Shown piece by piece: positions 12,731 to 22,659 of a stretch of 45,926 nt of DNA. This DNA is from Geobacteraceae bacterium GWC2_53_11. Its GTDB lineage: Bacteria > Desulfobacterota > Desulfuromonadia > Geobacterales > Pseudopelobacteraceae. The first letter of the stretch is position 1. Each line of letters opens with the position of its first letter. The stretch is taken from NCBI GenBank assembly GCA_001802645.1, contig MGZJ01000015.1:1-45926 (forward strand). The letters are read 5' to 3'. Under the pieces are notes generated by a model. The model had not been told where the DNA came from and ran no database searches. It worked only from the letters and a program-made list of their open reading frames with translations. A program made the position numbers and the translations under genes.

Positions 12731-14338
12731 ATGGAAAAGCGCGCTGTTATAGCTGTAGGTCTTTCAATTGCTGTTTTTTATCTGTTTTCCATGCTGTTCG
12801 GGCCGGAAAAACAGAAGATAGATCCTTCCGCAGCTTCGAAGGCAACTCCTGTGGTAAGTGATTCTGCGGCAAAATCACCGCAGCAAGCCATGCCTCAAAC
12901 TCCCGCACCTGTCATCGGACAGCCTCTTTCGGCAAATACTCCTCAAAAAGATATCAGTGTAGAAACCGATCTCTATACCGCACAGTTTTCTTCACGTGGC
13001 GGGAGTCTAAAGAGCATGACTCTTAAAAACTACCGTGAAGAAAATATACCAACTGCACATAAAGTTATTCTTGGAAGCGATGCCGACCCGAATGTATATT
13101 CGTTTTCAACAAGAGCTTCCGGCATTAATCTTCCTGACAATACCGTATTTACTTCAGATACGGATGGAATTACTGTTGATAAAAGCGGTTCTCGTCAGCT
13201 TACTTTTAACTATATTTCCGGGCAGGGGTTTACGGTCCGCAAGATATATACCTTTACCTCGGGCTCATACGGAATCAAGCTTGAAACCCAGGTATTTAAC
13301 AATTCCGCCGCTCCTCTGGTTGGTGGTATCCAGCATGTAATGACCTATCCGGCTGAGCCGAAAGTTAAAAATAACCGTTTTGATACTGCCGGAGCATACC
13401 TTTTTTCAGACAACAGTATTCAGGCAAACAAGATCAAGGATGTTGCCACGGCGTCTAAACGCTACGACAAGTCAATTTTATGGTCGGGCTTTGCCGATAA
13501 GTATTTCCTGAATGCAATTCTGAGCGAGAAAAACAGCATTGCCACCGTTGAGTTAAAAAAGAATGGCGCCGGTTTTTTTGAATCTATTGTTTCTTCTCCC
13601 CAGTTTACTCTCAATCCCGGTCAATCCGTCAGTGTCGCTCATCGTCTGTTTGTCGGCCCCAAAGATATCGATATTCTTAAAGCCCAGGGGAACTCGCTGG
13701 AGCAGTCTCTCGACCTGGGCTGGTTTACGGTAATTGCTAAACCGCTACTGTACACGCTGAAGTTCTTTTACAACTATGTCGGCAACTATGGTGTTGCCAT
13801 CATCATCATAACTATTATTCTCAAAGTATTATTTTTCCCGCTGACCCATAAAAGCTACAAGTCGATGAAGGGGATGCAGAAAATCCAGCCCGAAATGACG
13901 AAGCTTCGGGAAAAATACAAAGATGATAAAGATGCCATGAACAAGGCGGTCATGGAGTTGTACCGCGATCACAAGGTAAACCCGATGGGTGGTTGTCTGC
14001 CCATGGTAGTACAGATTCCGGTCTTCTTTGCGCTTTATAAATCTCTGATGTTTTCTATTGAGCTCCGTCATGCCCCGTTCTTTTTATGGGTTACCGATCT
14101 GGCTGACAAAGACCCCTATTATGTTACGCCGGTCATTATGGGCATTACCATGTTCATTCAGCAGAAGATGACCCCTTCTCAAATGGATCCCATGCAGCAG
14201 AAGATGATGCTGGCTTTGCCGGTAGTATTTACCTTCATGTTTCTCAGTTTCCCCTCAGGATTGGTACTGTACTGGCTGGTCAACAACGTGTTAACGATCG
14301 GTCAGCAGATGTACATCAACAAGCTGGTAAAAGATTAG
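12731..14338 (+). CDS. yidC: Membrane protein insertase YidC
   Basis: Inserts and folds inner-membrane proteins, alone or with SecYEG. 535 residues. It starts with a transmembrane helix ([19 protein letters not shown]) and a Ser/Ala/Pro-rich linker, then the large periplasmic beta-domain (about 75-335). The conserved core follows, with membrane segments around [39 protein letters not shown] and [20 protein letters not shown]. The ATG is preceded by AGGAG. This is the long, Gram-negative form of YidC. Confidence 0.98.
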   Translation: MEKRAVIAVGLSIAVFYLFSMLFGPEKQKIDPSAASKATPVVSDSAAKSPQQAMPQTPAPVIGQPLSANTPQKDISVETDLYTAQFSSRGGSLKSMTLKNYREENIPTAHKVILGSDADPNVYSFSTRASGINLPDNTVFTSDTDGITVDKSGSRQLTFNYISGQGFTVRKIYTFTSGSYGIKLETQVFNNSAAPLVGGIQHVMTYPAEPKVKNNRFDTAGAYLFSDNSIQANKIKDVATASKRYDKSILWSGFADKYFLNAILSEKNSIATVELKKNGAGFFESIVSSPQFTLNPGQSVSVAHRLFVGPKDIDILKAQGNSLEQSLDLGWFTVIAKPLLYTLKFFYNYVGNYGVAIIIITIILKVLFFPLTHKSYKSMKGMQKIQPEMTKLREKYKDDKDAMNKAVMELYRDHKVNPMGGCLPMVVQIPVFFALYKSLMFSIELRHAPFFLWVTDLADKDPYYVTPVIMGITMFIQQKMTPSQMDPMQQKMMLALPVVFTFMFLSFPSGLVLYWLVNNVLTIGQQMYINKLVKD

Positions 14339-14363
14339 TCTGCGGGCTCTGGAGTAACGCATC

Positions 14364-15731
14364 ATGTATATCCGCGATACCATAGCGGCTGTCAGCACCC
14401 CTCCCGGTAATGGCGGTATCGGTATTATTCGTGTAAGCGGCGATCAAGCCGCTGCAGTCGGAAATGCTGTATTCAAACCTGTTTATGACGGTGGCCTTGT
14501 GAGCCACCGTTTTTCTTTTGGCACTATCACCGATCCGGTTACAGGAGTGGCGGTTGATGAAGCCATGGCGGTGTATATGCGCGCGCCCCGCTCATATACT
14601 CGCGAAGATATTCTTGAACTTCATTGCCATGGCGGGTGGCTGGTTGTCGAAAAAGTTCTGGCACTGGTTCTCTCTTGCGGAATACGCTTGGCTGATCCGG
14701 GCGAATTTACCCGCCGGGCATTTCTCAATGGCCGGATTGATCTGATTCAGGCTGAAGCGGTCATGGATATAATTTCCTCCAAAAGCGAATCAGCTCTCCA
14801 GTTGGCCCAGACGCAACGTGAAGGCGTCCTGTCAAAACGTATCGAAGATGTTCGCGGTTACCTGATTCGCGCCCTTGCTCTGGTTGAAGCGTATATTGAT
14901 TTTCCCGACGACGATCTGGGCGAAACCGATGTGGAATCAATACGCGCCTCGGTCGGTGAGGCGCAGCGTATCATTACCGGGTTGCTCTCGACGTTTGAAG
15001 AGGGGCGGGTCATGCGGGACGGCATATCTGTTTTGATTGTCGGCAAACCGAACGCCGGAAAATCAAGTCTGCTTAACCGGTTGCTGAATGAGAACAGGGC
15101 GATAGTAACGCACATTCCCGGCACCACCCGTGACATTATAGAAGAGACGGTCACTTTCGAAGGGTTGGCGGTCAGACTGCTTGATACGGCTGGTATTCGT
15201 CACACCGACGATCTGGTTGAGCAGGAAGGAATCAGCAGGGCGCTGGCGAAAATCCCGCAGGCGGATCTTATTCTTGCCGTTTTTGACGCATCTCGCGAGT
15301 TCGGGCAGGAGGATCAATTGATCTATGATGCCTTGACTGGTCACAGAACGATCGCGGTGCTTAACAAGACGGACCTTCCCCGGCAACTTGTCCTTCCCGA
15401 TGAGGGCCGTTTTCTTGCTCAGACCGGAATTGTCGCACTAACGGGGGATGGCGTTGATCAGCTTAAACAGGTTGTCTGTAAGCAGTTTCTGCGTTCAACA
15501 GCCTCGGATTCCCGTGAATTTGTCGCTCTCTCACGTGCCCGCCACCGTGATGCATTGGTATCAGCCCAGCAAAACCTGCAGCAATTTTCCAGCGGTCTTC
15601 GTGATCGCAACCTGGAACTCCTCGCGCTGGACCTGCGGAGCGCTCTTCAGGCGGTCGGTTCTGTTGTCGGTCAGACCGCTACGGACGAGGTGCTCGACCA
15701 CATATTCTCTTCATTCTGTATCGGTAAATAA
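14364..15731 (+). CDS. mnmE: tRNA uridine-5-carboxymethylaminomethyl modification GTPase MnmE
   Basis: With MnmG it modifies wobble uridine 34 of several tRNAs. 455 residues. The N-terminal folate-binding domain starts [22 protein letters not shown]. The embedded G domain has [15 protein letters not shown] (about 224), the DTAG switch ([10 protein letters not shown]) and NKTD. The C-terminus ends with the catalytic CIGK motif. It lies 25 bp after yidC and is followed by a parS site and mnmG. Confidence 0.98.
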   Translation: MYIRDTIAAVSTPPGNGGIGIIRVSGDQAAAVGNAVFKPVYDGGLVSHRFSFGTITDPVTGVAVDEAMAVYMRAPRSYTREDILELHCHGGWLVVEKVLALVLSCGIRLADPGEFTRRAFLNGRIDLIQAEAVMDIISSKSESALQLAQTQREGVLSKRIEDVRGYLIRALALVEAYIDFPDDDLGETDVESIRASVGEAQRIITGLLSTFEEGRVMRDGISVLIVGKPNAGKSSLLNRLLNENRAIVTHIPGTTRDIIEETVTFEGLAVRLLDTAGIRHTDDLVEQEGISRALAKIPQADLILAVFDASREFGQEDQLIYDALTGHRTIAVLNKTDLPRQLVLPDEGRFLAQTGIVALTGDGVDQLKQVVCKQFLRSTASDSREFVALSRARHRDALVSAQQNLQQFSSGLRDRNLELLALDLRSALQAVGSVVGQTATDEVLDHIFSSFCIGK

Positions 15732-15736
15732 CGCCA

Positions 15737-15752
15737 TGTTTCACGTGGAACA
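15737..15752. other. parS chromosome-partition site (perfect match)
   Basis: TGTTTCACGTGGAACA is identical to the reverse complement of the canonical ParB-binding sequence TGTTCCACGTGAAACA. It lies in the 45-bp gap between mnmE and mnmG, about 4 kb from the probable origin. A 16-base perfect match at an origin-proximal intergenic position is very unlikely by chance. Confidence 0.9.
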
Positions 15753-15776
15753 TATCCGGGAAAGTGGATTGTACTC

Positions 15777-17675
15777 ATGATGACTTATGATCAGACATAC
15801 GATGTAATTGTTGTTGGTGCCGGACATGCCGGGTGTGAAGCCGCGCTTGCTGCGGCTCGTATGGGATGCCGCACGATGCTTTTGACAATCAATCTCGACG
15901 CCATTGCCCTTATGTCGTGTAACCCTTCAATCGGCGGCTTGGCAAAAGGGCATCTGGTTAAAGAGATTGATGCCCTTGGCGGAGAGATGGCAAAGAATAT
16001 CGATGCCACCGGCATACAGTTTCGGATACTCAACACCAAAAAAGGACCGGCAGTAAGGGCTTCCCGTGCCCAGGCCGATAAGCAGCTCTATCGGCTACGT
16101 ATGAAGCGGGTTCTGGAACAACAGAATAACCTCGACCTTAAACAGGGTGAGGTTACTGCTCTCTATCTGGAAGATGGTGAACTTCGCGGCGTTGATCTCA
16201 AATCCGGCATTCGCTTCCTTTCCCGAACGGTTGTCGTTACGACCGGCACGTTCATGCGTGGCCTTATCCATATTGGACTGAACAATTATCCTGGGGGGCG
16301 TGCCGGTGATCAACCTTCCATAGGCCTCTCGGATCATATGCGGGCACTCGGCTTTCAGGTCGGGAGGCTCAAGACCGGAACGCCTGCCCGTCTTGATGCC
16401 CGATCGATTGACTTCACCAAACTGGAAACCCAATTCGGAGATGATCCGCCCCAGCCATTCTCCTTTTCGACTGACCGTATCATCATGCAGCAGGTGCCGT
16501 GCCACATTGCCTATACCAACCCGCATTCGCATGACATTATCCGTTCCGGCCTTGACCGTTCTCCACTGTATTCCGGCATCATTGAGGGGATTGGTCCTCG
16601 TTACTGCCCGTCCATTGAAGACAAGGTCGTACGCTTTCCCGACAAGGATCGTCACCAGACGTTTATTGAACCGGAGGGGCTTGATACCGTAGAGGTGTAC
16701 CCAAGCGGCATGTCTACATCGCTCCCCATTGATATCCAGATTGCATTCTACCGTTCAATCGTCGGCCTCGAACGGGTTGAAATAATGCGTCCTGCCTATG
16801 CCATCGAGTATGATTATGTCGATCCGATTCAGCTGCATAGTTCACTGGAAACGAAGGTGCTTAAAAATCTGTTCCATGCCGGCCAGATCAACGGTACCTC
16901 CGGATATGAAGAGGCAGCAGGGCAGGGACTTGTTGCCGGTATCAACGCTGCGCTTCGTGTGCAGGGGCGAGAGTCGCTTGTGCTGGGGAGAAGTGAGGCC
17001 TATATCGGCGTCATGATTGACGACCTGGTAACGCTCGGCACGAAAGAGCCATACCGGATGTTCACATCCCGCGCCGAGTACCGGTTGTTGCTGCGTGAAG
17101 ATAATGCCGACCTTCGGCTCCGTGAAATCGGTTATCAATTGGGTCTTGTCGATGAACAAGAGTTTGCCCGTTTCTCTGAAAAGCGGAGCAAAATAGCTGT
17201 AGAGCTGGAACGTATAGCCGCGACCCGATTGCAGCTCTCCGAGCATGAACGTGAAGTCCTTGCCCGGCTTGGTATAGCAGATATTCAGAAGGGCACGACG
17301 CTGGAGCATCTGCTCAAAAGGTCTGATATCTGCTATGACGACCTGGCTGAACTGGGACACGTTCCACGTGAAACATCTGCCGTAATATGCGAGCAGGTCG
17401 AAATTCAGACGAAATACAGGGGCTATATTGATCGGCAACTGGAGCAGGTCGAGCAGGCCAAGAAGCTTGAATCAACGATCATTCCTGCCGATCTTGATTA
17501 TGTATCGGTAAAAAGCCTGACAACCGAGGTTCGTGAAAAACTTTCAAAGTACAGGCCTGATACACTTGGTCAGGCATCCCGCATTCCAGGTGTCACCCCA
17601 GCTGCCATTTCAATTCTCTCCATATCGTTGAAATCATCATCCTGGAAGGGTAATGACGAACAATGCATTCAATAA
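15777..17675 (+). CDS. mnmG: tRNA uridine-5-carboxymethylaminomethyl modification enzyme MnmG (GidA)
   Basis: FAD-dependent partner of MnmE. 632 residues. It has the FAD-binding motif VVGAGHAGCEAALAAARMG at the N-terminus, MSCNPSIGGLAKGHLVKEIDALGG, the block LKTGTPARLD, and the C-terminal segment RIPGVTPAAISIL. Start MMTYDQ is an ATG pair at 15777/15780. The coding sequence contains a near-perfect parS at 17360-17375 and overlaps rsmG by 13 bp. Confidence 0.98.
   Translation: MMTYDQTYDVIVVGAGHAGCEAALAAARMGCRTMLLTINLDAIALMSCNPSIGGLAKGHLVKEIDALGGEMAKNIDATGIQFRILNTKKGPAVRASRAQADKQLYRLRMKRVLEQQNNLDLKQGEVTALYLEDGELRGVDLKSGIRFLSRTVVVTTGTFMRGLIHIGLNNYPGGRAGDQPSIGLSDHMRALGFQVGRLKTGTPARLDARSIDFTKLETQFGDDPPQPFSFSTDRIIMQQVPCHIAYTNPHSHDIIRSGLDRSPLYSGIIEGIGPRYCPSIEDKVVRFPDKDRHQTFIEPEGLDTVEVYPSGMSTSLPIDIQIAFYRSIVGLERVEIMRPAYAIEYDYVDPIQLHSSLETKVLKNLFHAGQINGTSGYEEAAGQGLVAGINAALRVQGRESLVLGRSEAYIGVMIDDLVTLGTKEPYRMFTSRAEYRLLLREDNADLRLREIGYQLGLVDEQEFARFSEKRSKIAVELERIAATRLQLSEHEREVLARLGIADIQKGTTLEHLLKRSDICYDDLAELGHVPRETSAVICEQVEIQTKYRGYIDRQLEQVEQAKKLESTIIPADLDYVSVKSLTTEVREKLSKYRPDTLGQASRIPGVTPAAISILSISLKSSSWKGNDEQCIQ
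17360..17375. other. parS-like site inside mnmG (15 of 16)
   Basis: CGTTCCACGTGAAACA differs from the canonical TGTTCCACGTGAAACA only at the first base. It lies in the coding sequence of mnmG, 1.6 kb from the perfect site between mnmE and mnmG. Intragenic parS copies near the origin are known in other bacteria. Confidence 0.75.
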
Positions 17676-18325
17676 TAGGTGACATAGTAGAGCAGGAAGC
17701 CCAATCAATGGGGTTATCGCTTTCCGAACAGGAAATCGGGTCTTTTGAATTGTATGCTGCCGAACTGAAAAAGTGGAACAGTAAGGTAAATCTTACCGCG
17801 ATAACAAAAGACAAAGAGATTGCTGTTAAACATTTCGTTGATTCCCTTACGCTTGCTCCGTATATAACGGCAGATGATCGACTTCTCGATATCGGATCAG
17901 GTGCCGGCCTTCCGGTAATACCTTTGAAAATAATAAAACCTGACGTTCCGATGGTCTCGGTGGATGCAGTGGCAAAAAAGATCCATTTTCAACGTCACAT
18001 TATCCGCGTCTTGAATTTGCAGCATATCGAAGCGGTTCATGCGCGCATCGAAGATCTGCATACGACGCATCGTCATTCATTCAGCATCATCACTTCGCGT
18101 GCATTTACCCGTCTTGATCGCTTTGTTGATTTGGCATCTCCGCTCCTTGCAGATAACGGGATGCTGATTGCAATGAAGGGGGGGGAGGCTGAGGGTGAAA
18201 TTGCCGAGAGTGACGATGCTGTCAGCAAACATGGCTTTACAATTACGTCGGTACACCACTATACATTGCCTCATAACATGGGTGAGCGGGTGCTGACATT
18301 CATAAAAAGGGACAAAGCCGCATAA
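17663..18325 (+). CDS. rsmG: 16S rRNA (guanine-527-N7)-methyltransferase RsmG (GidB)
   Basis: Methylates G527 of 16S rRNA using S-adenosylmethionine. 220 residues. The family motifs are KWNSKVNLTAIT, HFVDSLTL, the SAM-binding LLDIGSGAGLPVIPLKI and TSRAFTRLD. It starts within the end of mnmG (ATG at 17663). In many genomes parA and parB follow rsmG; here it is followed by a 250-bp gap and a thioesterase gene instead. Confidence 0.97.
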   Translation: MHSIIGDIVEQEAQSMGLSLSEQEIGSFELYAAELKKWNSKVNLTAITKDKEIAVKHFVDSLTLAPYITADDRLLDIGSGAGLPVIPLKIIKPDVPMVSVDAVAKKIHFQRHIIRVLNLQHIEAVHARIEDLHTTHRHSFSIITSRAFTRLDRFVDLASPLLADNGMLIAMKGGEAEGEIAESDDAVSKHGFTITSVHHYTLPHNMGERVLTFIKRDKAA

Positions 18326-18332
18326 AACAAGG

Positions 18333-18369
18333 GCTCGGAAGGCGCTCTGTCAAAAACGCCTTCTGGAGC
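18333..18369 (+). terminator. Stem-loop after rsmG, possible terminator
   Basis: GAAGGCG at 18338-18344 pairs with CGCCTTC at 18357-18363, and GCTC/GAGC extends the stem beyond a small internal loop. No U-run follows directly, so intrinsic termination is uncertain; it may instead protect the rsmG transcript end. The rest of the 18326-18575 gap shows only a weak second inverted repeat (GCAGAT at 18489 with ATCTGC at 18502). Confidence 0.4.
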
Positions 18370-18575
18370 TCGAATTGGCTTTGCGAAATAGTGAGGGCAG
18401 TGTTTTCTTTGTTTTGCGGTTATAGGCGTTTTTAGGGCCGATTAGCCCGAATTGCTGCTTTTTAGATGAAAATGACCGAGAATAAGTTGCAGATGTAAAG
18501 AATCTGCACTAGAGTAATCAACCGCATTTGTTTTGCATGAAAACGTGAACGGAAAATACGGGGTTGAGACAGTTG

Positions 18576-18977
18576 ATGGACGTCCGCATATATTATGAAG
18601 ATACCGATGCCGGTGGCGTCGTGTATCATGCCAATTACATCAAGTTTATGGAACGGGCGCGGACAGAGTATTTTCGCAGTCACGGTTATTTTGTTGCCGA
18701 GCTTGCGGAGAACGGTTTCATATTTCCGGTGGTACGGCTGGAGATCGATTTCAAATGTCCGGCGCTTCATGATGATCTTCTTTCCGTCTCAACCACACCG
18801 ACTCGGGTCGGTGGTTCTTCGGTAACGTTCTGCCAAAAAATAGTACGGCAGCATGACGGCAAGCTCCTGGTTGAAGGGTTGGTCACGCTGGCCTGCATAA
18901 GTTCCGAGTTGAAAGCCCGGCGGATACCGGCTGACATACGCGCAATGCTTGAAAACGAATTGGAAAAAGCGGCATGA
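18576..18977 (+). CDS. YbgC-type acyl-CoA thioesterase (hotdog fold)
   Basis: 133 residues, cytoplasmic. MDVRIYYEDTDAGGVVYHANYIK contains the YbgC/4-hydroxybenzoyl-CoA thioesterase signature, with the catalytic Asp in the DTDAGG loop and the following YHANY; residues ERARTEYFR follow as expected. The family hydrolyses short acyl-CoA or acyl-ACP thioesters. A TTG codon 12 bases upstream is an alternative start, but the ATG fits the family N-terminus better. Its stop overlaps the mqnC start by 4 bases. It is not adjacent to tol-pal genes, so a link to that system is not supported here. Confidence 0.88.
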   Translation: MDVRIYYEDTDAGGVVYHANYIKFMERARTEYFRSHGYFVAELAENGFIFPVVRLEIDFKCPALHDDLLSVSTTPTRVGGSSVTFCQKIVRQHDGKLLVEGLVTLACISSELKARRIPADIRAMLENELEKAA

Positions 18978-20026
18978 AGATGCCAGGTACGAATATAATT
19001 GAGCGGGCCGAAGCGCTCGATCTGCTGCTCAATGGCAACCTGCTTGACCTTGGTAAGAGAGCTGATGCCATCAGGCAACGGCTTCATCCCGAGGGTGTGG
19101 TCACCTTTGTGGTTGATCGTAATGTCAACTATACCAATATCTGTGATTCGAAATGCTCCTTCTGCGCCTTTTACCGGACCAAAGATGCTGATGATGCCTA
19201 CGTTTTGACGCGCGAACAGATATATGGCAAGATCGCCGAGCTGGTTGAGCAGGGGGGCACCCAGTTGCTGATGCAGGGGGGACTTAACCCCGACTTGAAA
19301 ATTGAGTTCTTTGAGGAACTTTTCAGCGAAATAAAGCAGCGTTTTCCGTCCGTACAGAATCATTCTCTTTCTCCGGCCGAGGTGACCTGCATCGCCGTCA
19401 ATTCGGCTCTTTCTCTTGACGAAACACTCCTCCGGCTTAAGCGTGCCGGACTCGATTCGATCCCCGGAGGGGGAGCCGAGATACTGGTAGACGAGGTGCG
19501 CAGTAGCATCTCTCCTAAAAAAATCGGCTGGAAACAGTGGGGCACTGTCATGCTGAAAGCTGCCGGGCTCGGCATGCCGACCACCGCCACGATGATGTTC
19601 GGCAGCAGTGAAAAGCCGGAAGATATTGTCGAGCATCTGTTTCGGGTGCGTGAACTCCAGGATCAGGGTGGATCGTTTACGGCGTTTATTCCCTGGTCCT
19701 ACCAGCCGGGCAATACTGAACTGGGGGGAACCACCGCCACGGGGGTTGATTACCTGAAGGTACTGGCCCTGTCTCGGATTGTGCTGGATAACGTCCCCAA
19801 CATCCAGGCGAGCTGGGTAACGCAAGGAGCTAAGATGGCTTCAGTGGCGCTCTTTTTCGGAGCAAACGACCTTGGCGGCACCATGCTGGAAGAAAATGTT
19901 GTTGCTGCGGCAGGCTGCAGTTTCTGCATGTCGCAGCAGGAGATGATCTCATTGATACATGGCGCCGGTTTCCGAGCTGCCCAACGCACCACTACCTATT
20001 CTATTTTACGGGAGTTTGAGGTTTGA
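18974..20026 (+). CDS. mqnC: Cyclic dehypoxanthine futalosine synthase (radical SAM)
   Basis: Radical SAM enzyme of the futalosine route to menaquinone. 350 residues. The cluster motif is Cys57-x3-Cys61-x2-Cys64 in NICDSKCSFCAFYR, followed by the family features LLMQGGLNPDLKIEF, GLDSIPGGGAEIL and WVTQGAKMASVALFFGANDLGGTM. The paralogue MqnE differs in the N-terminal region, so MqnC is preferred. It implies that this organism makes menaquinone through futalosine; no other mqn gene is in the window. Start and stop overlap neighbours by 4 bases. Confidence 0.9.
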   Translation: MKMPGTNIIERAEALDLLLNGNLLDLGKRADAIRQRLHPEGVVTFVVDRNVNYTNICDSKCSFCAFYRTKDADDAYVLTREQIYGKIAELVEQGGTQLLMQGGLNPDLKIEFFEELFSEIKQRFPSVQNHSLSPAEVTCIAVNSALSLDETLLRLKRAGLDSIPGGGAEILVDEVRSSISPKKIGWKQWGTVMLKAAGLGMPTTATMMFGSSEKPEDIVEHLFRVRELQDQGGSFTAFIPWSYQPGNTELGGTTATGVDYLKVLALSRIVLDNVPNIQASWVTQGAKMASVALFFGANDLGGTMLEENVVAAAGCSFCMSQQEMISLIHGAGFRAAQRTTTYSILREFEV

Positions 20027-21171
20027 GTCCTTTCCATAGGCAGGCTGGAACCTGCGAAATTATTACCACCGCGGCCCGTTTGGCCGAAGTCGCCGCTATC
20101 CTTTCACAACAGGCTGAAATTGCGGTTGATCTGGAGATGGATTCGCTCCATCACTACCGTGAGAAAGTCTGCCTTGTTCAGGTCTCAACCCGCGAACAGA
20201 GTTGGCTGATTGACCCGTTGGCATTGACATCGCTAGCGCCGCTTGCTGCCCCACTCGGCAACCCGGACATTGTCGTTGTCATGCATGGTGCCGATTATGA
20301 TATCCGCTCTTTGCACCGGGATTACGGCATCGAGGTCAACAACCTGTTCGATACCATGCTGGCGGCCCGTTTTCTGGGGATCGGCGAATTTGGTCTGGCG
20401 GCACTCCTGAGAGCGCGCTTCGGCATTGAGCTGGATAAAAAATACCAGAAGGCTGACTGGAGCAAGCGCCCCTTGAGCCGTGAGATGTGCGCGTATGCCG
20501 TTGCCGACACTTCCGATCTGTTGCCGCTCTATGATCAGTTTCGGGCCGAACTGGCTGACAAACGCAGACTGGAGTGGCTGATCGAAGAGGGGATCATCGT
20601 GTGTCAGGCCCGGGTCACGGAAAAAGATGGCCCGTTATTTCTCTACTGCAAGGGGGCCGGCAAATTGCGAGGTCATACACTTGCCATCCTGGAAGAGCTG
20701 TTACAGTTGCGGGATCGCCAGTCTGAACTTCTTGATCGCCCCCCCTTCAAGGTTCTGTCGGCTGATACCCTGATAGAAGTAGCCGAGACCAGACCCCGAA
20801 CGCTCGGTGAATTATCACTGGTAAAAGGAATGTCGTCCGGGCAGCTCCAACGGCATGGCGCCGCGATTTTAGCGGCTGTCGAGCGCGGGATTGCCACACC
20901 GGAAAACAGTCTGCCCCGCTTTCCGCGCAGTGCCAAAAAAGAGGTGCTGGAGAAGGTTAAGGAGCGTCTCAAGAGCCTTAAGACATGGCGTGAGCGCTTC
21001 AGTTGCGAACTGGGACTTGATCCTGGTGTACTGGCACCCAACTGGCTTCTGGAAGCGGTTGCCGACACGCAGGGTGCAACCCGTGAAGAGCTTGACCTGC
21101 TGCCGGGTATTCGGGAGTGGCAAAAGCACCTTTTTGGCGAAGAGCTGGCACGTGTACTGTCAACGGTCTAA
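20023..21171 (+). CDS. rnd: Ribonuclease D
   Basis: 3'-5' exoribonuclease acting on structured RNAs such as tRNA precursors. 382 residues. The DEDDy catalytic motifs are VDLEMDS (Asp36, Glu38), MHGADYDI and YAVADTSDLLPLY. HRDC-like helical domains fill the C-terminal half (LGELSLVKGMSSGQLQRHGAAIL). The only start consistent with the family N-terminus is a TTG at 20023 overlapping the mqnC stop (TTGA), which suggests coupling. Confidence 0.92.
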   Translation: MSPFHRQAGTCEIITTAARLAEVAAILSQQAEIAVDLEMDSLHHYREKVCLVQVSTREQSWLIDPLALTSLAPLAAPLGNPDIVVVMHGADYDIRSLHRDYGIEVNNLFDTMLAARFLGIGEFGLAALLRARFGIELDKKYQKADWSKRPLSREMCAYAVADTSDLLPLYDQFRAELADKRRLEWLIEEGIIVCQARVTEKDGPLFLYCKGAGKLRGHTLAILEELLQLRDRQSELLDRPPFKVLSADTLIEVAETRPRTLGELSLVKGMSSGQLQRHGAAILAAVERGIATPENSLPRFPRSAKKEVLEKVKERLKSLKTWRERFSCELGLDPGVLAPNWLLEAVADTQGATREELDLLPGIREWQKHLFGEELARVLSTV

Positions 21172-21174
21172 CGG

Positions 21175-21729
21175 ATGTTCCCGCCTTCTGCACCCGGTTT
21201 GGAAGTGACTTCCCGGCAGCGGGAACATGCCGGTCAGTCAGGTTTTACCCTGATCGAAATAGCGGTGGTAATGGCCATTATTGCCATGGTTATGCTGCTG
21301 GTCATCCCACGGCTCCCTACCTCCGATCAGGAAAATCTGAAAATATCCGCCCGGACACTTGCTTCAACGCTTCGTTACATGCAGGAGAGGGCGGCAACGT
21401 CTCGAACCGCCTATTATCTTGAGATTGCACCGGGAACAGAATCGGTGCGAATAGTCGAGTTGGGAGGGGATGGAAGTGCCATGCAGCCTTCCGATCCGCT
21501 GTTGCAAAAAGCGCCGGTCAAAGATGGAGTCATCGTTGCCGATGTTCGCATTCCCCGGCTGGGTAAAATAAAGGATGGTCAAGTGCGGGTTGATGTGGGC
21601 GTTGCCGGTGTACGGGACTTTGTCACCATTCATCTTACCTCCGCCTCCGGGCAGTTCTGGACGGTGATGGCGTTTCCTTCAGGCGGCAAGGTCAAGGCTT
21701 TTGAAGGGTATCATGAGGATCCGCCATGA
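21175..21729 (+). CDS. gspH: Type II secretion minor pseudopilin GspH
   Basis: 184 residues. The prepilin signature GFTLIEIAVVMAIIAM lies at residues 23-38, with cleavage expected between Gly23 and Phe24 and Glu at +5. The leader is long (23 aa); a GTG at 21205 would give a more usual 13-residue leader, so the start is uncertain. GspH caps the pseudopilus tip together with GspI-K. It is followed with a 4-base overlap by gspI. Confidence 0.82.
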   Translation: MFPPSAPGLEVTSRQREHAGQSGFTLIEIAVVMAIIAMVMLLVIPRLPTSDQENLKISARTLASTLRYMQERAATSRTAYYLEIAPGTESVRIVELGGDGSAMQPSDPLLQKAPVKDGVIVADVRIPRLGKIKDGQVRVDVGVAGVRDFVTIHLTSASGQFWTVMAFPSGGKVKAFEGYHEDPP

Positions 21730-22058
21730 AAGGGTTTACGCTCCTTGAAGTCATGATATCCCTGGCGATCATGGCCGGTGTTATCCTGACCGTGTTGGGT
21801 TCCGTAAATTATCATATCGGCATCATAGCCAATGAGCGCGATAGTACCGCCATGACGCTGCTGGCACGGAATCGCCTGGCGGAACTGGAACAGGCGCCGG
21901 CCAAGGGAGAGGGAACTTTTGCTCCTTCACATCCGGAGCTGAGCTGGAAGGCTGACCTGCAGCCCGCTGACCTTCCCGGCCTGCAAAAGCTTATAGTCAA
22001 AGTTAAGCGAGGCAGTGACGGCAGGGAGGTGGCGCTTGAACAATACCTCCCGAAATAG
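21726..22058 (+). CDS. gspI: Type II secretion minor pseudopilin GspI
   Basis: 110 residues. It has a very short leader (MKG) followed by FTLLEVMISLAIMAGVILT, the methylation/transmembrane helix of type IV pilin-like proteins. The length and the motif ARNRLAELEQ in the small globular domain fit GspI. It starts within the gspH end (ATGA) and its end overlaps gspJ. Confidence 0.87.
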   Translation: MKGFTLLEVMISLAIMAGVILTVLGSVNYHIGIIANERDSTAMTLLARNRLAELEQAPAKGEGTFAPSHPELSWKADLQPADLPGLQKLIVKVKRGSDGREVALEQYLPK

Positions 22059-22659
22059 CGGTTTCACCCTGCTGGAAGTCCTTATTGCAGTTGTATTGCT
22101 CGGCATCCTTTCGTCGGCTCTTTACGCCAGCTATTTTGGCGTTATCAAGGCCAGAGACCGTGCTTCATCCGGAATGGAGTCGCGGCGGGAATTGGGTGCC
22201 ACCCTTGATCTGATCCGCCGCGAAGTGTCGTCTACTCAATACAGGAGCAGAGCTACAGACAAGCGGCTGCGCTTTGTGGTGGAAGACCGTGACAATTTCG
22301 GCGTGTCATCTTCGACGCTCGAACTGACTACCTTGGCGCCACCTGCCGGTCAGACGCGTAGTGAGTCGGGAATCGTCGTTGTCACCTATAAGATGGCAGA
22401 AAAAGATAAGAAACGCATCCTGACGCGTCAGGAACGTGATCTGTTTTCCGAAGATACCACAATCTACGCCTATCCGCAGATGGAGCAGATCAGTGCCTTT
22501 CTGGTGGAGTGCTATGACGGCTCAAAATGGGTTAAGAGCTGGGACACAGCCATAAATATGAGAATGCCCAACAGTGTTCGGGTAACGGTTCAGGTTGAGG
22601 AAGAGGGAAAACCGGTACAGTTTACGATGCTCTCAATGCCGCGAGTGAACGGCTTATGA
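22036..22659 (+). CDS. gspJ: Type II secretion minor pseudopilin GspJ
   Basis: 207 residues from the chosen TTG start. That TTG at 22036 has a strong GGGAGG motif about 8 bases upstream and gives the leader MNNTSRNSG before FTLLEVLIAVVLLGILSSAL. A GTG at 22015 is an in-frame alternative without a comparable ribosome site. The globular domain (LDLIRREVSSTQYRS and later MRMPNSVRVTVQ) fits GspJ. It overlaps gspI by 23 bp and gspK by 4. Confidence 0.85.
   Translation: MNNTSRNSGFTLLEVLIAVVLLGILSSALYASYFGVIKARDRASSGMESRRELGATLDLIRREVSSTQYRSRATDKRLRFVVEDRDNFGVSSSTLELTTLAPPAGQTRSESGIVVVTYKMAEKDKKRILTRQERDLFSEDTTIYAYPQMEQISAFLVECYDGSKWVKSWDTAINMRMPNSVRVTVQVEEEGKPVQFTMLSMPRVNGL

Noticed and set aside
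18326-18575. Small RNA gene or missing parA remnant in the gap after rsmG
   Set aside because: No ParA motif in any frame and no convincing promoter-terminator pair; only two short hairpins are visible.
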